From contig JAOTON010000393.1 of NCBI GenBank assembly GCA_034440635.1, forward strand, positions 1 through 64,000: a DNA stretch of 64,000 bases, given 5' to 3'. The notes below the pieces were generated by a model. The model was not told the origin of the DNA. It did no database searches and saw only the letters and a program-made list of their open reading frames with translations. The stretch's first letter is position 1, and the number at the start of each line of letters is the position of its first letter. The position numbers and the translations under genes are program-made. Source of the DNA: Lepas anatifera (Eukaryota; Arthropoda; Thecostraca; Lepadidae). Of the stretch, positions 22,381 through 32,640 are shown piece after piece.

Positions 22381-23472
22381 TTACGAAGGCGAGTAGATGG
22401 TATTAAACCCGATGCTTTTCAGATAGCGCATTATGTTGCTGATATCAACAGAGGGTTGTTCTCCTAAGAGACAGTCTAGCGTGGGAAATCTCGGTAGACA
22501 GCGGGCTCTCTCGATCTCAAAGTCCCGGCATTCTATTAGCACATGTTTAACTGTTAGTCTTTCACCACAACGCGGGCACTCTGGCGGGACGTGACTGGCT
22601 AAAAGGTAAGAGTGTGTAGAGTGGGTGTGCCCAATGCGCAGTCTACAAAGTATCACTTCTTCCCTTCTGCAGCACGCGTTGCTAGACGACCACAGTCCCA
22701 GCCGGGGTTTAAGTTCTCTGAGCTTCCTGCCCTTGGGATCGCCGTCCCATCGACGCTGCCATACCTCGGTCAGGTGATTCCTAACGTATGGAAACAAGTA
22801 AAAAAGGGGACTTTAATTCCCCGTGGGGGCTCTCCTCTCGCCGCGTCTTTGGCTGCACCGTCCGCCCTCTCGTTACCAGAAATCCCACTGTGGCTCGGCA
22901 CCCACACAAGCGTTACATGCTTTCCCCGGCTCATAGCTTTATGTATCTTCTCTCTAATAAGGGGTAAAAGGTATGAGCTCGATGGGCCATGGTTAGAAGC
23001 TTGAAGTGATTGTAAGGATGACAGTGAGTCACTAACAATTACGCATCGGTTCGTTCTCAAACGTAAAACCTGGTCCATACATCGAGATATCGCATATAAC
23101 TCCGCTGTAAAAACTGAGGCCATCGGTGGCAGAGTGAAACGTCTTTCAACATCAGCACTGACGAATGCGCATCCAGTTCCATCAACACTCTTCGATCCAT
23201 CCGTAAAAAATAATGTGTGATTTGGGTACGTATCCGAGCAGTATTTCAGAAAACTTTGTCGAACTGCCTCTGGCATCAGGCCCCTGGTCAGCCCCAGGAG
23301 CCGCGTGTCTATAAAGACCCTGGAAGTCCGCCATGGCTCAGCAGCAGGCAGCTGCATCGATTCGACGCCCTCAGGATCAACACCAGCCTCCCGAAGCCAC
23401 GCACGGACTCTAATTCCGGGGTGTCGAGTGGATGCACGAGAGCCATTATCTATTTGCCTCAGGTTAGCGTTG
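22381..23472 (-). pseudogene. I-type LINE RNase H and C-terminal zinc finger
   Basis: On the minus strand the frame runs from the TTAA at 23473 and contains the four RNase H acidic motifs: LFFTDGSKS, FTAELYAISRC, IVSDSLSSLQSL and WVPSHSGISGNERAD, all with key residues present. A frame change near 22795 separates it from the end segment, which has a CX2C...HX4C finger (CPRCGERLTVKHVLIEC) typical of the I and Jockey groups. The frame closes with TAA near 22381. About 260 bases of 3' noncoding sequence and a (GAT)n tail follow. The gene is split from its RT by the TTAA insertions. Confidence 0.88.
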
Positions 23473-24721
23473 TTAACCCTATTTCCGGCAGGGGGGGCTA
23501 ATATTGCCCCCCCTCAGGTTTTTCAAGAATATCTCCGAAACGGCTTGCGATAGAACTTTGAAACTTCCTGACTTTTCCTAAAACTAGTACAGGCAGGTTT
23601 TCTGAAATTGTCTATTATATATTTACCAGGGGCGGAGCTATGGCTGGGTTTTTGGGGAGGTTCTATCCACAAACCAAGTATTATCGTATGCGATGGGTTC
23701 TTTGTAAAAGGAAGCCGTCTCTGCTGATCCTGATACCAGTTATATGGTTTTATTATATCATTTTTTATGTGAGATGATAGTGCATTCACAATTGTCACTA
23801 TTTGTATTCATCAGGGGCGGTTACAGCAGTTCAAAATGGGGGGAATGTTATCAAGAAGGACTAAACGTTAGTAAGTGAGAAGACTGCTTACAGCCGTGCC
23901 AGGGCGAATACAATTGGGTATATGAAAATTCAAAATAGTTATAACCAAATTCTAGATTACCAGAGGCGTGTCCAGTCACTAGACATTTTCAAAATGCATA
24001 TTCCCAGCCAGTATCACCGCCGCGACTCAATATCGTTGTATATTAAAAATGTGTTTCCAATCACCCCCACCCGCCCCCCCACGACGAGAGTCCTTGATCC
24101 GCCTATGTCACCCTCTTTCCCAGAGCTGCCATGGGAGGGTAAAAATTATCAGAAATAAATTTCAACTAGTCGAGGGACTAATGTACTCATGCATACCACT
24201 CGCATATTGTTGGTATGTATTTTACCCCACTGTTTTACCTTACTGCATCCGCCCCTGATGAGTTTTTCACTTTTTTCATTTATTTATGTGTCAAAGATGC
24301 CAAGCAGTATATCACGGCTTCTAATCCGCGTAACAAAAACTTTTTAGGTTGTATATATTTCCCCTCATAGTCCTGGTCCTGGAACTGCCATTGAATTTCG
24401 AATTTTTGCGTAACTCGAGTATATGACAATTTTGGGTCAATTATTTGTAAATCTGAACTAGTTTTGTGAAAATCGTACAACAGAGACAAGGGTTATGGGA
24501 AATCTTCAAAATACACAAAAATTGTATATTTTGCACGACCTTCTCCTTAAAAATCAAAATTTTGAAATTTTCTTTTTCAAAATAAAGTTTAGCGTCAGGG
24601 GAATCTATAGCACTTTGAATTTTCAAAATCGGCCGGTTAGATTGCGAGATCTTAGGGGGGCCGATATTGCCCCCCCTGCCGGAAATAGGGGTAGCCGGGA
24701 GCCTGACGGAAATAGGGTTAA
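23473..24721. mobile_element. TTAA-flanked non-autonomous transposon A
   Basis: TTAA at 23473-23476 and 24718-24721. The left end CCCTATTTCCGGCAGGGGGG contains a hairpin (GGGGGGGC, 5-base loop, GCCCCCCC). The right end is the inverted form and is doubled: one GCCGGAAATAGGG at 24678-24690 and a terminal GACGGAAATAGGG ending at 24717. The interior has no transposase. Removing this element together with its neighbour B leaves a single TTAA and an open LINE frame. CCCT ends plus TTAA duplication fit piggyBac. Confidence 0.78.
23632..24256. mobile_element. hAT-like termini inside element A
   Basis: CAGGGGCGGAGCTATGG at 23632 and CAGGGGCGG at 23816 face an inverted GCATCCGCCCCTG ending at 24256. 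A TTGATCCGCCTATG lies at 24093. These look like hAT-like MITE ends inserted into element A, but no 8-bp duplication matches, so which ends pair is unclear. Confidence 0.4.
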
Positions 24722-25919
24722 CCTTCGCCCGGGTGGGGGTCTTTTTAGACCCCCCTCGGGTTTTTCCGAAGTGACCAAAAAACGGCGGCGTGCAGCGCCA
24801 CCAAACTTGGTCTAGCTGTTCCTTCATCATTTTTACATCTTTCCTGAAAATTTTGGCTCAAGGTCATATCAGGTCAGGTCACCAGGCCAGGTGAAGTGAC
24901 CTCACCTCAAAAAATACTTAGGACGGCATAACTAAAAGAAGGGTCAATCGATCAAGTTGAAACTCATACCACATCTTGGGCCCACCAGGAGCTACAACAT
25001 TTGTTCCGGGATTTTTGATATTGGTGACCTAAGGTCATGTGCAGAGCATGACCTCCCCATTGACAATGCATGGGGAAAATCACGAAATGAGCTTTTCTCA
25101 GTAAGTATGGATGGAATCAACTTCAAACATCGGTTGCGACTTGCTCTTAGCCCATTTCTGAAGCTGATACCAAAATTTTTTACTTGTGACCTTTAAAAGG
25201 TCACCTTAGGTCAAATAAGCATTTTTTGGTGTTTTTCTCTATAAATTTTAAATAAACTAAGATAGAGCTTTTATTTTGTCACCAAAGTGTTTGTTTAGTC
25301 ACTGGAAGTCAAATGATATACATCATGACTATACCAGGTCAAGTTTGGTCAGACCGTTGACCTGGGTCAGGTCAAATTCTTAAATTTGACCTGGCATAGC
25401 AATATCATATATCATTCGATTCGTATTGACGAGAGGATTGCAATGGTGCATAAACTATGGCTCTATCTTGTTTGGCTTGGAAGCTATTAGCGAAAAAGTA
25501 AACGCCCTTATGCATGGGTTGGCTATGGACATTCCCAAGAATATGCCCAATATTTAGTGACCTGTAGCTCCCTAGGCTTTGACCTGACATGAAAATGAAT
25601 GCCACTGCAATGAAAGCGCATCTCAAGAGCTTTCGAATGGTGTTAGAAAAATGTTTCTAGCTATCATAGTTTCTGAGATATAGGAGGTTTTCTTAGTACA
25701 CCTCATATTAGCGATTTTGACCTATTTTGACCTCTGGTGACCTTGATATTGACCTGACAAGAAAAATGACCGAAGTATTTTCGATATCATTTTCGAAGAG
25801 CTTTCGATTGCCGTTTTGCGCTTTTTTCTAGCTCTTAGTTTTTGAGATCGTGGGGGGGTCTTTTTAGCCCCCCCACCAGGGCGAAGGTGGCTCGTACCCG
25901 CCACCGGGGCAAGGGTTAA
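24718..25919 (+). mobile_element. TTAA-flanked non-autonomous transposon B, AGGTCA-rich
   Basis: TTAA at 24718-24721 (shared with element A) and 25916-25919. The left end reads CCTTCGCCCGGGTGGGGGTC and folds as a hairpin (GGGGGTC TTTTTA GACCCCC), followed by TCGGGTTTTTCC. The right end is inverted and doubled (a CCTTCGCCCTGGTGGGGGG copy plus a terminal CCCTTGCCCCGGTGG when inverted). It is the same family as 11201-12171. I count at least 20 AGGTCA or TGACCT hexamers between 24858 and 25755, some as palindromes (TGACCTAAGGTCA at 25025-25037). No ORF of note is present. Confidence 0.8.
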
Positions 25920-26568
25920 AGAAAGTGTCGTAAGCAGGATGTTCTGGATTCTGTTTGAGTTTTAATGCATATCGCATTGATACGTACCTGCGGCGTAAAT
26001 CCAGCGGCATTTCGTGCATTTCTGTGAGCATACTTGAGACGGGTGAAGTGCGGAATGCACCACTTATAATTCTCACGGCCTGATTTTGGATCATATCCAG
26101 CATTCGCTTTGATGCTTCTGTCGCAGCGTCATATACCACACTCGCATATTCTAGCTTTGATCTAATTAGGGATCTATACAGTGTCAACAGTGTTTTCCTA
26201 TCGGAGCCATACGTCATGCGAGTTAAAACCTTGAGAATATTGAGACAGCTAAAGCATCTCTCCCTTAGTTCCCTGAGGTGCGGAAGGTATGTAAGCCGGC
26301 GGTCAAGAACCAAACCGAGAAAGCGTGTCTGGTTTACTACTTCTATCTGCTGCCCTCCAATCTTTAAAACGGGATCCTCACAGACTCTCCGCCGGGTACA
26401 GAAATGCATGCACTTTGTTTTAGCCGTCGAAAAGGATAGACCATTCCTCTCGCTCCACCGCTGCAGTTGATCGAGGCACAGCTGTAGCTGTCTCTGTGCT
26501 GTAGAGGTGGAAGACGTGGTGACCCATATGGAAAAGTCGTCTACGAAAATAGCGCGAGAGACATTTGG
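25919..26568 (-). pseudogene. I-type LINE reverse transcriptase, thumb side
   Basis: The minus-strand frame encodes the RT segment from the FVDD box (AIFVDDFSIWV at about 26530-26560) through FLGLVLDRRLTYLPHL and LYRSLIRSKLEYASVVYDAA to YVSMRYALKLKQNPEHPAYD. It stops being LINE sequence at the TTAA of element B, where the frame runs into transposon. A 399-base part of it (26171-26569) is tandemly duplicated; the second copy is split by the Tx1-type LINE. Confidence 0.88.
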
Positions 26569-26997
26569 GGATCTATACAGTGTCAACAGTGTTTTCCTAT
26601 CGGAGCCATACGTCATGCGAGTTGGACCATCTGATCTCCCTTCTGATGGTTCACCGGCGCTGCGGGGGCTGCGGGGCGTCTGCTGGGGGCCCGGCTCGCG
26701 TCGTCAGGAGCCGCGCATGATTACTTGAAATGGTACGTGATGCTTCCGCTGATGTCATCGTGAAATGTTTATTTTGAAGCGTTACATCAGTGAGAGCTAT
26801 CAGGAGTGTGATTTTTGCACTCTGTTACGTAGGATGGCGATGGTGGTACCAGGATAGATGGATGTGGATTATTTGACTCCTTGGTTAAAAGGCTACATAA
26901 ATGTTGAGATGGGGAGCTTAAAGCATGTCTCCAGGTATTTACCGTTCATTGGCCGTCCGGGGCCCGGACCTCGCTACCAGCATCAGTTGGTACTGGT

Positions 26998-27363
26998 ATG
27001 GTTTGGTGCACTCATGGGAGGGGTCGGTTCGATATCGTGGATGGGATTTCATTAGGTGTGTGTGCATACTATGTAGCATGCTTGTTCGTCGATGTGGGGT
27101 CTGGATTAGCATTTATAGTTCCTATAAATTTCAGAAGGCCATTGCTCAGTGCTACTAAAACATTCTATGTATTCGAACATAACATTGAACTCTCATACGA
27201 ATTCATTGAAAGAGAACACTTCCTGGTTGCTTCTGAATTGACATTGTACCGTTTGGCAAATTGGCTAACCGATAGATGGCGAGTAAACTTGCTAGTTCCT
27301 CTTTTCCCCGCAAGGTTATGTTTGTTGTTCAACGGTAGCTCGGGAAGAAGAGAAAAACGTTAA
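26998..27363 (+). pseudogene. Possible ORF1 remnant upstream of ORF2
   Basis: A 121-codon frame ends at TAA 27363, 15 bases before the ORF2 ATG and in the same frame. It starts at an internal ATG and has a hydrophobic stretch (ISLGVCAYYVACLFVDVGSG) then a mixed segment with FEHNIELSYEFIEREHFLV. No coiled coil, RRM or zinc knuckle typical of ORF1 can be recognised. It could equally be chance 5' UTR. Confidence 0.25.
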
Positions 27364-27378
27364 TTCATTTTAACTTGT

Positions 27379-30300
27379 ATGTCTGATCTTAAAATCCTAA
27401 CATTTAATGCTCGCGGAATTCGGCTGGCGTCCAAAAGAAGAACATTGTTTCGATTCATACATTCTCACTTTCCCAAACACATAGTGGTAATTCAGGAAAC
27501 CCACTCATGTGACCGCGATGTTTATGTTTGGCAGGCTGAATGGGGATCGGATATAATTTTCTCGCATGGAAAGACTACTAATGAGTGCGGAGTTGCCATT
27601 CTTATGCCTCGGTCATTGCAAGGAAGTTGTGCGTTTAATGTTTCACATTGCTCCAATGATGGTAGGCTTATTATCGTGGACTTGAAATTTAGTAAATTTA
27701 CGGTAAAATTAGTCGCAGCTTACGCGCCAACTCAGCGGCAAAAGAGCCAGCAAAAACATTTCTTTCGTTTGATCAATGATAAAATAAATAGCATGTCTGA
27801 GGCTGAAAAGTCTTACATCATTTTCTGTGGAGACTTAAATACACATTTATCACGTCGAGACACCTCAAGGTCCGATTTTCGTGTTTCGCCCGCAGCCAAA
27901 ATATTACTTTATTCAATAAAGGAACATAAGCTTATTGATCTCTGGCGTGACAAAAACCCTGATATGCGACGCTATTCATGGCGCCGTTTAACACCGCAAT
28001 TACAGCAATCCAGGCTGGATTACATTATCATAAGCGAATACATTAAAACTCACCATGTTGTAAGCAAGGTTGAGATAAGGCCTGGGGTATTAAGCGATCA
28101 TAGCATAGTAAGTGCTGAATTTAATATGTTTTCCTCTGATAAAGGTCCAGGGCTTTTTCGATTCCGTAATGAGCTACTTGAAGACACAATCTTTGTAGGA
28201 TTAGTCAAGACCGAAATAGGGAAAGCAAAACGGGGTCAGGAACTTTATAATAATGTTTCTGAATCTGGTCTTTTGTTGGAACTTCTATCTAGTCAAATAC
28301 GAGTAGCTAGCATTAAAAGATGGAAAGAAAGAGAGACTGCAAAACGCCAAGAAAATAATAGGATTTTGAAATCATTAGATAAGATCGAATCCGAAATAGC
28401 CACGTGTGGTGATGATTCTTTACTAGAAAGGTATAGACAATTGCAAGTACGTGCGGATGAAATACAAGAAGAAAAGGGTAAACTAGCCATGATTTACTCT
28501 GGCGCTAAGTGGCTTGAACAAGGTGAACGCCCTACTCGCTATTTTCTCAACCTGCTTAAGCGAAGGAATATGGATAAGAAAATTGAGGTGCTGCAATCGG
28601 AAAATGGTGATTTCGTAACGGGTAACAAAGATATTCTAATTATGTGCAAGGAATTCTTTAATAAGATATACACAACACAGTATAGCTATGATAGAGGTAG
28701 TGAATCAGCCTGTGATAAGTTTTTGGGAGAACTGGATTGTCCTAAGGTTAGCGCCGAGAACAGAGAAATATGTGACGCTCCCATCACCGGCATCGAATGC
28801 AGGTTAGCTCTTGATGCTATGAAAAACAATAAGGCACCGTCGGTTTCAGGCTTCACTAAGGAATTCTTTCGATTCTTTTGGGAAGACTTAGAACAGATCA
28901 TTGTAAGTTATATTAGAGAAGTCAAAGAAAATGGACTACTTTTCGTTACTCAAAGGAGGGGTATTATAACAATGATTCCTAAACAGGGTGATCAAAAAGT
29001 TTTGAAGAACAAACGAGCGATCTGTCTCTTAGATATTATATATAAAATAATCGCAAAAGTTATTGCAAATAGGTTAATGTTAGTAGTGAGGGATTTAGTT
29101 GCTCCTAATCAAACAGGTTCAATACGAGGGCGGAATATTGGAGTAAATTTAAGAACAACTTCTGACATCATAGAATATTGTGACGCCGATAAATTAAGTG
29201 GAATACTTATGGCATTGGATTTTCAGAATGCATTCAATTCTGTCGAGCATAAGTTCATTGAAGATACTCTGATAAAATTCGGATTTGGAAGTAATTTTAT
29301 TGAATGGATTCAGATTCTGCATAGGGATATGGAACTCGCTATCATAAACAATGGATTTACATCCTCATGGTTTAAACCATCGCGTGGTCTGCAACAGGGC
29401 TGCCCTGCTTCCAGTCTCATATTTTGCTTAGTTGTCGAAATTTTGGCTGTTAAGATTCGTGCAACACCTAGGTTGAACGGTATAATAATTTCTAATGAGG
29501 AGATAAGAATCTCACAATATATAGACGATACAACTTTGTTCGTAAAAGACATTGACTCAGCCAAGAATGCTTTGGAGCTAGTGAAGGAATTCGGAATGTA
29601 CTCCGGCCTGCAATTAAATCTAAATAAATGCAAATTTATGTGGTTAGGCTCCCAGAAACGCTCAGCGGAACGTATTTGTGGACAAGAACCAAATGAGCGA
29701 GTAAAGATTTTAGGCGTTACATTTAGTGCCTTGCATGAGTGTAGCGACATTAATATTCAGCCAGCTATGATTAAGATTCAAAATGTTTTAAACCAGTGGT
29801 CCCAGCGAAATCTCACGCTTAAAGGGAAAATAACAATAGCAAAAGCTCTCGTTATTTCTCAGCTAATCCACATGACCTCCGCAGTAATTTTTCAAAAGAG
29901 ACATCTGGACACAATCCAAAGTAAAATTATGCGTTTCATTTGGAGGGGGCGTCCGCCAAAAGTTGCCAGAGAGGTGCTGTGTCAAGAAGTCAAGAATGGG
30001 GGCTTAAACTGTCCAAATGTGATAAATCTTTATAAAGGGCTGCGTTGCTCTTGGATGGGCAGAATCTTGTGGAATATGGATATAGGGTTCGCAAAAATTT
30101 TTCAGAAAAGGATTCGTGTTAAGTTAGAGCACATATTGCATATGAATAACAATTTTGCGTGGGTTAATGACAGAAGAGTAGCTGCGTTTTATAGGGAGAT
30201 GTTTTGTTGGTTCAGAGAAGCGGTCCCCATCAAAGAACCTACTTGTGGAAAGGAAGTGCGTAAACAAATAGTGTGGAATAATGAAGCTATTCGGATGGAA

Positions 30301-31179
30301 GGGAAAATTATTTTCAATGCTGCATTGTACGAAAACAGTATATTGCTCCTTGATGCATTCCTTAATCATCAGGGACGAATCTTAGATTATAATTCGTTTA
30401 ACGAAAGCAACAACTTGACACGATTGGATCCTCTTGTTTATATGGGCTGGTGCCGGGCCATTCCTGCGATATGGAAACGGCTTGCCGTTGGCAGTGAAAC
30501 ACTAACCGTTGAGGAGAAGGTGCTTGGCCGTGGCATAGAAGTGAAAGGAAAAGTTGTCCCGGTTCAGTGGATTAAAGTTAAATATTTTTCAAACAAATTT
30601 CTAAAGGAGATAACCCCCAGAGCGCAAATAAAATGGATAAATGAAGGAGTTGAATACGGAGAAGACTGGTGTAAAGTATACTTACTTCCATTTAACATCA
30701 CGAAATCAACAAAGCTTCAAAATTTACAATATAGGATAGTTCATAGGTTTTTTCCAACTCGAAGATTCTTGTGTATACAAAAAGTGATAGATGATCCATT
30801 CTGTGATAGGTGCGGTAACGTAGAGACAATTGAGCATTTCTTCGTAGAGTGTGGAGAGGTTAGAGGATTTTGGGATGATCTAGTTAGAAAAATTAACTCA
30901 AAGCTTGCCACAACAAAACAGTTCTTAGGCAACGTTACAAACATTCTCTTTGGATCATTAGGAACATTGAATGTTGTCAATGTAATAGTTTTGGCTGCAA
31001 AACAGTTCATTGTGAATCAGAGGTTTAAGGATGAAGAAATAAAGATGGGAGTTTTCTCAAAATTTCTGGAAAAAACATTTCAAATGGAACGGTGCATTGC
31101 AAAGAATGACAGAAGAATTGACAGGTTTAACGAGAGGTGGCTACCATTTATCAATGAACATTTTGAGCTTTGTATTTAG
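27379..31179 (+). CDS. LINE ORF2: endonuclease, reverse transcriptase, Cys-His finger
   Basis: The frame encodes 1266 residues without interruption, a normal ORF2 length for the L1/Tx1 group. Residues 1-245 form an AP-type endonuclease: FNARGI with the metal-site Asn near residue 9, IQETHS near 40, FCGDLN near 150, LSDHS with the catalytic His near 240. A linker with GPGLFRFRNELLED follows, typical of Tx1. RT spans about 480-780: catalytic Asp in LMALDFQNAF (near 613), RGLQQGCP (669-676) and YIDD (714-717). YIDD replaces the usual YADD. A CX2CX7HX4C finger is at about 1142-1158 (CDRCGNVETIEHFFVEC). The enzyme would nick target DNA and copy its own RNA in the nucleus. The ATG at 27379 directly precedes the endonuclease fold. 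Confidence 0.93.
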   Translation: MSDLKILTFNARGIRLASKRRTLFRFIHSHFPKHIVVIQETHSCDRDVYVWQAEWGSDIIFSHGKTTNECGVAILMPRSLQGSCAFNVSHCSNDGRLIIVDLKFSKFTVKLVAAYAPTQRQKSQQKHFFRLINDKINSMSEAEKSYIIFCGDLNTHLSRRDTSRSDFRVSPAAKILLYSIKEHKLIDLWRDKNPDMRRYSWRRLTPQLQQSRLDYIIISEYIKTHHVVSKVEIRPGVLSDHSIVSAEFNMFSSDKGPGLFRFRNELLEDTIFVGLVKTEIGKAKRGQELYNNVSESGLLLELLSSQIRVASIKRWKERETAKRQENNRILKSLDKIESEIATCGDDSLLERYRQLQVRADEIQEEKGKLAMIYSGAKWLEQGERPTRYFLNLLKRRNMDKKIEVLQSENGDFVTGNKDILIMCKEFFNKIYTTQYSYDRGSESACDKFLGELDCPKVSAENREICDAPITGIECRLALDAMKNNKAPSVSGFTKEFFRFFWEDLEQIIVSYIREVKENGLLFVTQRRGIITMIPKQGDQKVLKNKRAICLLDIIYKIIAKVIANRLMLVVRDLVAPNQTGSIRGRNIGVNLRTTSDIIEYCDADKLSGILMALDFQNAFNSVEHKFIEDTLIKFGFGSNFIEWIQILHRDMELAIINNGFTSSWFKPSRGLQQGCPASSLIFCLVVEILAVKIRATPRLNGIIISNEEIRISQYIDDTTLFVKDIDSAKNALELVKEFGMYSGLQLNLNKCKFMWLGSQKRSAERICGQEPNERVKILGVTFSALHECSDINIQPAMIKIQNVLNQWSQRNLTLKGKITIAKALVISQLIHMTSAVIFQKRHLDTIQSKIMRFIWRGRPPKVAREVLCQEVKNGGLNCPNVINLYKGLRCSWMGRILWNMDIGFAKIFQKRIRVKLEHILHMNNNFAWVNDRRVAAFYREMFCWFREAVPIKEPTCGKEVRKQIVWNNEAIRMEGKIIFNAALYENSILLLDAFLNHQGRILDYNSFNESNNLTRLDPLVYMGWCRAIPAIWKRLAVGSETLTVEEKVLGRGIEVKGKVVPVQWIKVKYFSNKFLKEITPRAQIKWINEGVEYGEDWCKVYLLPFNITKSTKLQNLQYRIVHRFFPTRRFLCIQKVIDDPFCDRCGNVETIEHFFVECGEVRGFWDDLVRKINSKLATTKQFLGNVTNILFGSLGTLNVVNVIVLAAKQFIVNQRFKDEEIKMGVFSKFLEKTFQMERCIAKNDRRIDRFNERWLPFINEHFELCI

Positions 31180-31484
31180 TTCGTATAATCTGGACCCACT
31201 TCGGCGAGCTGCATGTGGTGAAGGAGGTTATCGTGATGTGAAGTGATCTGTGAAGTGTATGGAATCAACGTGATTGCACATTGTGGGAGAGTAGGGATTG
31301 GGGGGGGTGGGGTGGGGTAGGGTGGGTTTGGTACCGAGGCGATGGTACGTTGAAGCGACGTGGGATTATTACTGTGACACCAGTGGCAAGGTGTGAATGA
31401 AAATTGTTCAATTGCCTCGCAAATTTTACAGCCGTGTTTTGTGAAATACGTTCTTCCAACAGAAAAAAATACGTCATGCGAGTT

Positions 31485-32640
31485 AAAACCTTGAGAATAT
31501 TGAGACAGCTAAAGCATCTCTCCCTTAGTTCCCTGAGGTGCGGAAGGTATGTAAGCCGGCGGTCAAGAACCAAACCGAGAAAGCGTGTCTGGTTTACTAC
31601 TTCTATCTGCTGCCCTCCAATCTTTAAAACGGGATCCTCACAGACTCTCCGCCGGGTACAGAAATGCATGCACTTTGTTTTAGCCGTCGAAAAGGATAGA
31701 CCATTCCTCTCGCTCCACCGCTGCAGTTGATCGAGGCACAGCTGCAGCTGTCTCTGTGCTGTAGAGGTGGAAGACGTGGTGACCCATATGGAAAAGTCGT
31801 CTACGAAAATAGCACGAGAGACATTTGGCGACAGAGTGTCCCCTATATCATTAATCATCACAGCAAACAATGCTACGGACAAAACGCTGCCTTGTGTGGT
31901 GCCATTCTCCTGCATGGGCTGCTCTGACATAAATGATCCAACCCGAAATCTGAAACGCCTGTTCTTCAAAAAGTTAAGAATAAACCAGCCCAGATGACCT
32001 CGCACTCCCATTTCAAAAAGTTTTTCAAGATTCCGTACCTCCAAGTCCGATCATAAGCTCGCTCCACGTCAAAGAAAACCGCGATTGTGTGCTGTTTGTT
32101 AGCTAGTCCCTCCCTAACTGCCGCATCGAGTCTAATGAGGTGGTCGAGGGTGCTTCTTCCCTGGCGGAAGCCGCACTGCACGTTGGACAAGAGACCATTA
32201 CTTTCCCGAAACCACATAAGCCGCACACTAATCATTCTCTCAAATAATTTGGAAACACTTGATGTCAGTGAAACAGGCCGGAAGTCCTCGGGCGAATCTC
32301 CTGGCTTCCCCGGCTTCTGGATAGGGATAACAATCAATTCCCGCCACTGTTCCGGAAAGTCGTTGTTTTCCCACATGCCATTGAAAATATCGAGCAATGA
32401 TGAAAGTGATTGCGCAGGAAGATGTAGTATCATTTGATTGGTAATTTGATCACTGCCAGGCGCCACATGCTTGAGATTTTTTAATGCCGCTTCCATCTCC
32501 TCCTTGGAGAAAACTAAATTGTATGACGCTGAATTGTCGTTCCCGAAATTTATTAGCCAGCGCTCTTGAATTTGTCGGTATCTTAAGAAATGGGGGCTTT
32601 GAGAGGTGTTGCTACAACGGTCTCGGAAGGTTTTTGCCAT
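31485..32640 (-). pseudogene. I-type LINE reverse transcriptase, finger and palm
   Basis: From an ATG at 32640 the minus strand encodes the N-terminal RT region: GSDQITNQMI, IPIQKPGKPGDSPEDFRPVS, LLSNVQCGFRQGRSTLDHL and FFDVERAYD with the catalytic Asp of motif A. A frame change near 32010-32030 moves the rest into a second frame: GTTQGSVLSVALF (motif B) and AIFVDDFSIWV (FVDD box). Continuity is lost at 31484, where the Tx1-type LINE begins. The 31485-31828 part is the second copy of the 399-base duplication. Confidence 0.88.

Larger units (their letters stand above)
26624..31469 (+). mobile_element. Tx1/L1-type LINE with intact ORF2
   Basis: A 4.85-kb non-LTR element flanked by the 15-base duplication TACGTCATGCGAGTT (26609-26623 and 31470-31484). 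It ends in a short A-run (31463-31469). It has about 750 bases of 5' sequence, an uninterrupted ORF2 (27379-31179) and a 290-base 3' UTR with a G-rich tract (31299-31327). The short A tail and exact duplication indicate target-primed reverse transcription. The uninterrupted ORF2 makes it the youngest-looking coding element in the window. No full ORF1 is visible, so it is probably 5'-truncated or carries a decayed ORF1. Confidence 0.9.

Noticed and set aside
23632..24256. Complete hAT element with 8-bp duplication
   Set aside because: Terminus-like motifs are present, but I found no matching 8-base flanks, so only termini are reported.
26213..31828. Target-site duplication of about 350 bases around the Tx1-type LINE
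   Set aside because: The repeated host sequence is a 399-base tandem duplication; the true insertion duplication is the 15 bases TACGTCATGCGAGTT.
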